Part shown: positions 1-5,576 of the stretch, in pieces | How the letters are laid out: every line of letters begins with the position of its first letter | Numbering within the stretch: the first letter of the stretch is position 1 | Assembly: GCA_026645375.1 (NCBI GenBank) | Contig: JAPFFX010000164.1 | Span: 1-9,715 of the forward strand | Direction of reading: 5' to 3' | Length of the DNA: 9,715 nt | From: Citricoccus sp. WCRC_4 | GTDB lineage: Bacteria > Actinomycetota > Actinomycetes > Actinomycetales > Micrococcaceae | Made by a program: the position numbers and the translations under genes | Notes under the pieces: generated by a model | The model's database searches: none | Seen by the model: the letters and a program-made list of their open reading frames with translations, nothing else | What the model was told of the DNA's origin: nothing

Positions 1-10
1 CTACCCGGCG

Positions 11-1543
11 TCAGTTGCCGATCGGCGGTGGGGCCACGTCCTGGCGCGGGGCCCGGGCTGCCTCCTGCACCTGGCGCACCTCGACCTGCTCCCTCGGGAT
101 CGTCAGGATGATGGACACGAGGGCGACGCTGACCATGAAGACGTTGAACAGCAGACCGATCGCCCCGCCGAACCGCATGGCGACGTTGTCCTGGTTGCCG
201 ATGAACAGGCCCCAGGACTGGATGATCCCGGGATCCACCCCGCGCCCCGCCGCGTACAGCGTGGCGGAGATGGCCACGCCCATGGCGTTGCCCAGCGAGG
301 AGGCCATCTTGTAGATGCCGCCGGCCGCCCCGCCCTCACTGAGCGGCACGGACGCCATGGCGGTGTCCAGGGACGGGGTCGCGTAGAAGCCCAGGCCGAT
401 GCCGAACAGGGTGAACCCGATGACGGTCAGCACCACGTACTGCTCCAGCAGCAGGAAGGTCATGGAGCACATCAGGATGCCGGCCCCGGTGATGATGGCG
501 CCCCAGATCATCGGCTTGCGCGGGCCGAAGCGCTGCAGCAGCTTCTCACCCACGCGGATGGTCGCCAGGATGGCCGCCAGGTAGCCGATGGTCAGGGTCC
601 CGGCCTGCAGCGCGGTCCAGCCAGAGGCCATCTGCACCAGCCCCAGCACCACGATCAGCGTGCCGGCCGCACTGTTGAGCAGGAAGTTGGACAGGACCGC
701 CCCGGAGAAGGCCCGGTCCCGGAACAGCTGCAGGTTGATGAACGTCTGCTTCTGGCGCGTCTCGATCCGGAGGAAGGTGATGGCGGCGATCACCGTCAGG
801 GCCACCAGGCCCAGTCCCACCGGGCTGGTCCAGCCGATGGTGGGGCCCTGGGAGATGTAGACGTTGATGGCCAGCAGGGCCACGATGAAGGTGATCATCC
901 CGGACCAGTCGAAACCCGCGTGCGTCCTGGGTTCGGCCCGGGACTCCGGCGTGCCGCGCACCAGCAGAAGGGCGGTGACGGCCACGATGATGGACAACCA
1001 GAAGATCGAGCGCCAGCCGAGGGCGGTGAACGCCATGAACCCTCCGAACAGCGAGCACAGCCCGGAACCGCCCCAGGTGCCGATCGAGAAGAAGGACATG
1101 GCCCGCTGCCGGTCCCTGCCGTCGTAGTAGGTCTTCAGCAGGGCCAGGGCGGCCGGCATGATGCAGGCGGTGGACAGTCCCTGCAGGATCCGTCCGCCCA
1201 GGAGCAGGGACGTGGTCACCGCGCCCAGGTCCACCGGGGTCAGGGCGATGGCCAGCGAACCCAGGATGCTCAGGTAGATGCCGGTGCGCAGCAGCCTCAT
1301 CCGGCCGAGCCGGTCGGCCAGCTTCCCGGCGACCACGATGAAGATCCCGGAGAACAGGGACGTGATGGACACCGCCAGGTTGGCCAGGGTGGGCGGGACC
1401 CCCAGCTCGTCCTGGATGCCCGGGATGACGTTGAGCAGCGTCTGCGCGAACAACCAGAAGGTGATGACCGACAGCACGATCCCCAGCAGGAAGCGGTCCG
1501 TGGGTTTCCAGACTGCCGCCGTCGATGCCGTGGTGGTGGACAC
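11..1543 (-). CDS. NorB-like DHA2-family MFS multidrug efflux transporter (paralogue 1)
   Basis: This is a 510-residue polytopic membrane protein of the major facilitator superfamily, drug:H+ antiporter DHA2 type, which normally has 14 membrane helices. The first helix contains GIVLSVITFWLFAQ, matching what I recall of staphylococcal NorB. MFS motif A is GKLADRLGRMR (residues 73-83), followed by GRILQG (117-122) and a motif C-like glycine-rich helix GTWGGSGLCSLFGGF (155-169). NorB is known to export quinolones and other drugs by proton antiport; the substrate here is not known. The start is GTG at 1543, supported by a GGAGG Shine-Dalgarno (bases 1549-1553) five bases upstream. It is the last gene of a probable operon, 75 bp after a paralogue that shares most of its residues, including a C-terminal tail ending VAPxPIGN. 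Family assignment is firm; drug specificity is inference. Confidence 0.93.
   Translation of the reverse strand: MSTTTASTAAVWKPTDRFLLGIVLSVITFWLFAQTLLNVIPGIQDELGVPPTLANLAVSITSLFSGIFIVVAGKLADRLGRMRLLRTGIYLSILGSLAIALTPVDLGAVTTSLLLGGRILQGLSTACIMPAALALLKTYYDGRDRQRAMSFFSIGTWGGSGLCSLFGGFMAFTALGWRSIFWLSIIVAVTALLLVRGTPESRAEPRTHAGFDWSGMITFIVALLAINVYISQGPTIGWTSPVGLGLVALTVIAAITFLRIETRQKQTFINLQLFRDRAFSGAVLSNFLLNSAAGTLIVVLGLVQMASGWTALQAGTLTIGYLAAILATIRVGEKLLQRFGPRKPMIWGAIITGAGILMCSMTFLLLEQYVVLTVIGFTLFGIGLGFYATPSLDTAMASVPLSEGGAAGGIYKMASSLGNAMGVAISATLYAAGRGVDPGIIQSWGLFIGNQDNVAMRFGGAIGLLFNVFMVSVALVSIILTIPREQVEVRQVQEAARAPRQDVAPPPIGN
373..595 (-). repeat. Near-identical DNA block shared by the two transporter genes (copy in paralogue 1)
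   Basis: This stretch pairs without gaps, at a constant offset of 1608 bases, with 1981-2203 in the upstream transporter gene. The part at 510-595 differs from 2118-2203 at only 3 of 86 positions. The part at 373-489 differs at about 10 of 117 positions. It encodes the helices from around IGYLxAILATIRVGEKLLQRF to GLGFYATPS. It is coding sequence, not a mobile repeat, and reflects gene duplication, possibly with later gene conversion. Confidence 0.8.
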
Positions 1544-1618
1544 GAGGACCTCCGTTGTCTCAGCGGACCCAGGACGTCCCCGGTGTCCTCGCCCCGCGCG
1601 CCCTGTGCGTCGAGAGGC

Positions 1619-3160
1619 TCAGTTGCCGATCGGCGCCGGGGCCACGTCCTTGCGCTCCGCGCGCTCGGCGGCCCTCGCCTCGGCCTCCCGTTGTGCCTCG
1701 GTCGGCACGGTCAGGATGATCGAGGCGATGGCCACCACGACCATGAACACATTGAACAACAGGCCGATCGCGCCGCCGAAGCGCAGCGCCACGTTGTCCT
1801 GGTTGCCGATGAAGAAACCCCAGGACTGGATCATGGCCGGGTCCACGGCCTGGCCGGCGACGTAGAGCGCCGCGGAGATGGCCACGCCGATCGCGTTGCC
1901 GAGCGAGGAGGCCATCTTGTAGATGCCTGAGGCCGCCCCGACCTGGTTGTCCGGCACGTTGGACAGCGCCGCGTCCGTGGACGGGGTGGCGTAGAAGCCC
2001 AGGCCGATGCCGAACAGGGTGAACCCGATGACCGTCAGGACGATGTACTGCTCGATGAGCAGGAAGGTCATGGAGCACATCAGGATGCCGACGCCGGTGA
2101 TCATGCTGCCCCAGAGCATCGGCTTGCGGGGGCCGAAGCGCTGCAGCAGCTTCTCGCCCACGCGGATGGTCGCCAGGATGGCCACCAGGTAGCCGATGGT
2201 CAGCAGGCCGGACTCCAGGGCGCTCATGCCGGCGGCGACCTGCACCAGGCCGAGGGCCACGATCAGCGTGCCGGCGGCCCCGTTGAGCAGGAAGTTCGAG
2301 AGCGTGGCGCCGGTGAAGGTGCCGTTCCTGAACAGGTTCAGGTCGATGAACGGGGCGCCCTGGTGCACCTCGATCTGGAGGAACACCAGTCCGGAGACGA
2401 CGGCCGCCACGACCAGCGCGACGCCGGTGAGGCTCAGCCAGCCGATGTTCGGCCCCTGGGAGATGTAGACGTTGATGGCCACCAGCGTGATGATGAACGC
2501 GATCAGCCCACCCCAGTCGAAGCGGCGGTAGCCACCCTCCGGGGCCTGGGCCTTGGACTCCGGGGTGCCGCGCAGCAGCAGCAGTGAGGCGAAGGAGACG
2601 ATGATCGACAGCACGAAGATCGAACGCCAGCCCAGCGCGGTGGTGGCCATGAAACCGCCGAACAGCGAGCACAGCCCGGAGCCGCCCCAGGAGCCGATCG
2701 ACCAGAACGACAGCGCCCGCTGGCGGTCCTTGCCCTCGTAGAACTGCTTGATCAGGGCCATCGAGGACGGCATGATGCACGCCGCGGACAACCCCTGGAC
2801 CACTCGCCCGCCCAGCAGCAGGGCGGAGGTCAGGCCGCCGGCGTCCTCGGGGGTGAGCACGATCAGCAGGGAGCCGAGGATGCCCAGCCAGATGCCGACG
2901 AGCAGGATCCTGGTCCGGCCGATCCGGTCGGCCAGGCTGCCGGCCACCACGATGAAGATCCCGGAGAACAGGGAGGTGATGGACACCGCCAGGTTGGCGA
3001 TGGTGGCCTCGATGCCCAACGCGTCCCGGATGCCCGGGATGACGTTCAGCAGGGTCTGGGCGAACAGCCAGAACGTGACGACGGCCAGGACGATGCCCGT
3101 CAGCCAGCGGTCGTTCGGCGTCCAGGCCGTGGTGGTGGGTGTGGCGGACGTGACGGACAT
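1619..3160 (-). CDS. NorB-like DHA2-family MFS multidrug efflux transporter (paralogue 2)
   Basis: This 513-residue integral membrane transporter aligns almost without gaps to its downstream neighbour (roughly three quarters identical by eye). It carries the same landmarks: TFWLFAQTLLNVIPG in helix 1, motif A GSLADRIGRTR (residues 74-84), GRVVQGLSAACIMP (118-131) and GSWGGSGLCSLFGGF (156-170). The block IRVGEKLLQRFGPRKPM is identical in both copies. It should act as a proton-coupled exporter in the cytoplasmic membrane; NorB-type proteins export quinolones and other amphipathic compounds, but the natural substrate here is unknown. The ATG at 3160 is preceded by a strong GAGGGAG ribosome site (bases 3168-3174) with seven bases of spacing. 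It lies 46 bp after the amidohydrolase gene on the same strand, so both are probably on one transcript. The copies differ mainly at the N-terminus, in the central loop after GTPES and in the cytoplasmic tail. Confidence 0.93.
   Translation of the reverse strand: MSVTSATPTTTAWTPNDRWLTGIVLAVVTFWLFAQTLLNVIPGIRDALGIEATIANLAVSITSLFSGIFIVVAGSLADRIGRTRILLVGIWLGILGSLLIVLTPEDAGGLTSALLLGGRVVQGLSAACIMPSSMALIKQFYEGKDRQRALSFWSIGSWGGSGLCSLFGGFMATTALGWRSIFVLSIIVSFASLLLLRGTPESKAQAPEGGYRRFDWGGLIAFIITLVAINVYISQGPNIGWLSLTGVALVVAAVVSGLVFLQIEVHQGAPFIDLNLFRNGTFTGATLSNFLLNGAAGTLIVALGLVQVAAGMSALESGLLTIGYLVAILATIRVGEKLLQRFGPRKPMLWGSMITGVGILMCSMTFLLIEQYIVLTVIGFTLFGIGLGFYATPSTDAALSNVPDNQVGAASGIYKMASSLGNAIGVAISAALYVAGQAVDPAMIQSWGFFIGNQDNVALRFGGAIGLLFNVFMVVVAIASIILTVPTEAQREAEARAAERAERKDVAPAPIGN
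1981..2203 (-). repeat. Near-identical DNA block shared by the two transporter genes (copy in paralogue 2)
   Basis: This is the partner of 373-595. Identity extends to many third codon positions, especially over 2118-2203, so protein-level selection alone explains it only partly. Confidence 0.8.
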
Positions 3161-3206
3161 GCGAGAACTCCCTCGTCTGGAATGTCTCCGTGGTGTGGCG
3201 GTGCCG

Positions 3207-4445
3207 CTAGGCGGACAGGTCCCGTGGGGCCAGGTAGGCCAGGGCCGCGACCGCCTGGGCGCGGGTGCCGATCGCCAGGGTCGGGTCGATGGCCGGGGCG
3301 AAGAAGGGCGAGTGGTTGGCGGGGATGTCCGAGGAGACGGTGCCCGCTTCCACGGCGGCGCGGTACTTCTCGGGCGGCACGGAGCCCACGAACCAATAGG
3401 CGTAGGGAACGCCGAAGGCGTCCGGGATACGGCTGAAGTCCTCGGACGCGGTGTAGGGCTTGGTGTCGAACACGGCCTCCGCCCCGAAGTGCTCGGTCAG
3501 TGCGGCGGTCACCGTCGCATGGGTGCCGGCGTCGTTGGAGGTCAGCGGGAACTGGTCGTAGTACTCGAACTCGGGTTCCCGGGGCGAGCCGGCCGCGGCG
3601 CACTCGCCGCGCACGATCCGCTCGATCGCGGCCATGATCCTCTCGCGCAGCGCGGTGTCGTACGTGCGCAGGTTCAGCAACAGCTCGCCGCGGTCCGGGA
3701 TGATGTTGGACTTCGACCCCGCGTTGGACGCCCCCACGGTCACCACGGCGAACTGCCCGGGCTGGGTCTCGCGGGAGACGATGGTCTGCAGGCGCAGCAC
3801 GATCGAGGCGCACAGGACCACCGGGTCCACGGCGTTGTGCGGCATGGACCCATGGGCTCCCCGGCCGAACACCGTGATCCTGAGGGAGTCCCCCGCCGAA
3901 AGCACCGGTCCCTGGGCGGTGCCGATCGTCCCCGCCGCGAAGGGCATGACGTGCTGGGAGAGTGCCACGTCCGGCCGGGGCAGCTTGTCCACCAGTCCGT
4001 CGTCCAGCATGGCCTGCGCACCGGCGGCGTTCTCCTCGGCCGGCTGGAAGAGGGCGATGTAGGTGCCGGACCAGGCCTCGCGGTTCTCACCGAGCAGCCT
4101 GAGCGCGCCGAGCAACGCGACGATGTGCATGTCGTGTCCGCAGGCGTGCATCACCCCGTCCACGGTGGAGGAGTACTCGAGCCCGGTGTCCTCGGTGACC
4201 GGCAGGGCGTCGATGTCGGCGCGGGACAGGACGGTGGGTCCGGCCCCGTTCTCCAGCACGCCCACGACGCCGGTCCCGCCGATCCGCTGCGCGGCCACTC
4301 CCAGCCCGGCCAGCTCGGCCTCGATGCGCTCCGCGGTCCGGTGCTCCTGGAGGCTCAGCTCGGGGTGTCGATGCAGGTCCTGGTACAGCTGACGCTGCCA
4401 CTGGAGCTGGCCGTCGAGCTCGTCCAGGAAGGGGAACGCGGGCAT
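3207..4445 (-). CDS. M20D-family amidohydrolase / metallopeptidase
   Basis: This 412-residue cytoplasmic protein belongs to the M20D (AmhX/hippurate hydrolase/IAA-amino-acid hydrolase) family, which uses a di-metal centre to cleave N-acyl or amide-linked amino acids. Family landmarks in order are: LHRHPELSLQEH (residues 24-35), RADIDALPVTE (75-85), MHACGHDMH (99-107, with Cys102 and His104 as likely metal ligands), FQPAEE (133-138, Glu137/Glu138 as catalytic base and ligand), SQHVMP (163-168), the dimerisation-domain GAHGSMPH (196-203), ASEDFS (333-338) and NHSPFFAP (377-384, His378 as ligand). All expected active-site residues are present and the length is normal, so it should be active. The ATG at 4445 has a GAGGAG ribosome site (4451-4456) with five bases of spacing. 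It is the first gene of a probable operon with two NorB-like exporters. The substrate cannot be read from sequence; hippurate, indole-acetyl-amino acids, p-aminobenzoyl-glutamate and N-acyl-glutamine conjugates are family precedents. Confidence 0.93.
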   Translation of the reverse strand: MPAFPFLDELDGQLQWQRQLYQDLHRHPELSLQEHRTAERIEAELAGLGVAAQRIGGTGVVGVLENGAGPTVLSRADIDALPVTEDTGLEYSSTVDGVMHACGHDMHIVALLGALRLLGENREAWSGTYIALFQPAEENAAGAQAMLDDGLVDKLPRPDVALSQHVMPFAAGTIGTAQGPVLSAGDSLRITVFGRGAHGSMPHNAVDPVVLCASIVLRLQTIVSRETQPGQFAVVTVGASNAGSKSNIIPDRGELLLNLRTYDTALRERIMAAIERIVRGECAAAGSPREPEFEYYDQFPLTSNDAGTHATVTAALTEHFGAEAVFDTKPYTASEDFSRIPDAFGVPYAYWFVGSVPPEKYRAAVEAGTVSSDIPANHSPFFAPAIDPTLAIGTRAQAVAALAYLAPRDLSA

Positions 4446-4528
4446 CGTTGCTCCTCGGTCAGTGCGGTCTCACGTCGCGGTGACGAGGGGGAACCGACCC
4501 CTGACACCGGGAAGTTCGCTACGGGACC

Positions 4529-4558
4529 AACATAGGGCTCCGCGCGAGTGTCCGTCTA
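4529..4558 (-). promoter_or_regulatory. Candidate promoter of the amidohydrolase-transporter operon
   Basis: On the minus strand a TAGACG box (bases 4558-4553) and a TATGTT box (4534-4529) are separated by 18 bp. Each matches the sigma-70 consensus at four of six positions. Transcription would start near 4522, giving a leader of about 75 bases before the ATG at 4445. The match is weak and such boxes occur by chance, so this is tentative. Confidence 0.3.
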
Positions 4559-4560
4559 TG
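4531..4560. promoter_or_regulatory. Short inverted repeat overlapping the candidate promoter (possible operator)
   Basis: CATAG at 4531-4535 and CTATG at 4556-4560 form an inverted repeat with 20 bases between the arms, overlapping both candidate promoter boxes. That placement would suit a repressor site, as drug-efflux genes are often controlled by TetR or MarR regulators, but five-base arms are short and no regulator gene lies in the window. Confidence 0.2.
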
Positions 4561-4683
4561 ACGTGCGTCGCCCGTCGATGTCTCTTTCGTCTCAGGCGGC
4601 ACCGCCCCCACTGAGGGAGAGCCGGAGGCCGGGAAGCGGCGGCGGCCGGCACCACACGGGGCGAGGCCCGGGGGAGGGACGAC

Positions 4684-4723
4684 GAAGGCCCGGTGCGGAG
4701 GACGTCCTCCGCACCGGGCCTTC
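4684..4723 (-). terminator. Perfect 40-bp palindrome, probable terminator of tRNA-His
   Basis: The 40 bases from 4684 to 4723 read identically on both strands, centred between 4703 and 4704 on GACGTC. As RNA they fold into a very stable hairpin of about 18 base pairs, with only the central few bases left as the loop. It starts six bases after the tRNA 3' end. There is no clear U-tract after it on the minus strand (only a few scattered T residues), which is common for terminators in high-GC actinobacteria. It would isolate the tRNA transcript from the downstream amidohydrolase operon on the same strand. A DNA-level binding role is possible because the symmetry is complete. Confidence 0.75.
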
Positions 4724-4729
4724 ACTGGG

Positions 4730-4803
4730 GGTGAGTAACGGGGCTTGAACCCGCGACCTTCTGGACCACAACCAGACGCTCTACCAGCTGAGCTATACCC
4801 ACC
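4730..4803 (-). tRNA. tRNA-His (anticodon GTG)
   Basis: The minus strand folds as a complete tRNA. The acceptor stem GTGGGTA pairs with TACTCAC (one G-U pair). The D-arm is GCTCAGCTGGTAGAGC. The anticodon stem TCTGG/CCAGA holds the loop TTGTGGT, so the anticodon is GTG for histidine. The T-arm is GCGGG-TTCAAGC-CCCGT. The extra G at position -1 (base 4803) that marks tRNA-His can pair with C73 (base 4730), as required by histidyl-tRNA synthetase. The following bases are CCC, not CCA, so the CCA end must be added after transcription. It lies just downstream of orn, has its own likely promoter, and is followed by a strong hairpin. Confidence 0.97.
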
Positions 4804-4841
4804 ATGCCTGGCCGGTGGAACCGACCGTGACAGCGCGTTCC

Positions 4842-4847
4842 ATAATA
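4842..4847 (-). promoter_or_regulatory. Probable -10 element for tRNA-His
   Basis: The minus strand reads TATTAT here, one base from the TATAAT consensus and an unusually AT-rich hexamer for this DNA. It lies 38 bases before the tRNA, which fits a short 5' leader removed by RNase P. No good -35 hexamer is visible at 16-18 bp spacing, which weakens the call. It sits in the gap between the orn stop codon and the tRNA, so the tRNA need not depend on orn transcription. Confidence 0.5.
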
Positions 4848-4880
4848 CACGCTTTCCGGGGTGCTCGGTGCACCGGTGGA

Positions 4881-5492
4881 TCAGGGCCGGACCGTGTCCA
4901 GTCCGGCGGCGATCTTCTGGGCGGTCCTGGAGTCCGGGCCCGGGGCCGGGACCATGATGGCGGACCGGTAGTAGCGCAGTTCGTTGATGGAGTCCACGAT
5001 GTCCCCGAGGGCGCGGTGGCCGCCGGTCTTGGCCGGGGCCTGGAAGTAGGCCTTGGGGTACCAGCGGCGGGCGAGCTCCTTGATCGTGGACACGTCCACG
5101 ATCCGGTAGTGCAGGTGGTCCGTGATCGCCGGCAGGTCGCGCGTGAGGAACAGCTTGTCCTGGCCCACAGAGTTCCCGGCCAGCACCGCCTTGCCCGGGT
5201 CCGGGCAGTGCTCGGTGATGTACGCCAGGCAGGCCTCGGACGCCTCGGCGAGGGAGACACCACCGGGAAGCCTTTCCAGCAGCCCCGAGGAGGTGTGCAT
5301 GTCCCGCACGAACGGGACCATCTGGTCCAGGGCCTCCTGCGGGGGCCGGATGACGATGTCCACGCCCTCGCCGAGCACGTTGAGCTCGGGGTCGGTCACC
5401 AGGACGGCGATCTCCACCAGGGCGTCCGCCACCGGATCCAGTCCGGTCATCTCACAATCGATCCACACGAGGTTCTCTGCTGTTGCTGCCAC
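4881..5492 (-). CDS. orn: Oligoribonuclease (DEDDh 3'-5' exonuclease)
   Basis: This 203-residue cytoplasmic enzyme degrades the shortest RNA fragments (mainly dinucleotides, including pGpG from cyclic-di-GMP turnover) to mononucleotides, completing mRNA decay. The DEDDh catalytic residues are all visible: Asp12 and Glu14 in WIDCEMTGLD, Asp112 in NSVGQDKLFL, and His159 and Asp164 in HRALGDIVDS. The family signature RWYPKAYFQAPAKTGGHRAL is present. Length is typical. I chose GTG at 5492; an in-frame GTG at 5501 would add three residues (VGR) and cannot be excluded. The open frame continues far upstream into the antisense of the mannosyltransferase, but family length and the conserved N-terminus rule that out. 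It is transcribed divergently from the mannosyltransferase operon and followed by tRNA-His, an arrangement I recall as common in actinobacteria. Confidence 0.95.
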   Translation of the reverse strand: MAATAENLVWIDCEMTGLDPVADALVEIAVLVTDPELNVLGEGVDIVIRPPQEALDQMVPFVRDMHTSSGLLERLPGGVSLAEASEACLAYITEHCPDPGKAVLAGNSVGQDKLFLTRDLPAITDHLHYRIVDVSTIKELARRWYPKAYFQAPAKTGGHRALGDIVDSINELRYYRSAIMVPAPGPDSRTAQKIAAGLDTVRP

Positions 5493-5576
5493 GCGTCCCA
5501 CAGTAGCCCCACGGCCGGTGGTAGTTTGTGGAGGGCCCTGCAGACGGCCCGCCCAGCACGGAAGGACGCCGCCCCG
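5493..5576. promoter_or_regulatory. Divergent intergenic promoter region between orn and the mannosyltransferase operon
   Basis: These 84 bp must hold promoters for both directions. On the minus strand TACTGT (5505-5500) could be a -10 box for orn and would place the transcript start almost on the GTG at 5492. On the plus strand TAGTTT (5522-5527) is a weak -10 candidate for the mannosyltransferase operon. No convincing -35 boxes were found. A ribosome site GGAAGGA (5560-5566) precedes the ATG at 5577 by ten bases. Confidence 0.4.

Larger units (their letters stand above)
4446..4729. other. Intergenic region between tRNA-His and the amidohydrolase operon
   Basis: This 284-bp non-coding stretch holds a perfect palindrome just after the tRNA (4684-4723), then a GC-rich segment with nothing recognisable (about 4565-4683), then a candidate promoter with a short inverted repeat (4529-4560) and a leader of roughly 75 bases before the amidohydrolase start. 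Short open frames here lack a good ribosome site and family features, so I do not call a gene. Confidence 0.6.

Noticed and set aside
1544..1618. Possible terminator or regulatory hairpin between the two transporter genes
   Set aside because: Only short imperfect arms (GAGGAC at 1544-1549 with GTCCTC at 1585-1590) are present and there is no U-tract, so I do not call it.
1560..2780. A 406-codon minus-strand frame inside transporter paralogue 2
   Set aside because: It is in a different frame of the same strand as a strong MFS gene and is rich in Arg, Gly, His and Pro with no membrane helices.
2748..4535. A 595-codon plus-strand frame opposite the amidohydrolase
   Set aside because: It is the complement of a well-supported M20D gene, with Gly/Arg/Val/His-rich composition and no recognisable domain.
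4490..4827. Repeated decamer GGAACCGACC upstream of the amidohydrolase and upstream of tRNA-His
   Set aside because: Two copies of a short GC-rich word with different surroundings and no consistent spacing to promoters are likely chance.
4815..5576. N-terminal extension of the first mannosyltransferase
   Set aside because: This part of the frame is antisense to orn and hydrophilic; the ATG at 5577 has a ribosome site and begins the membrane protein.
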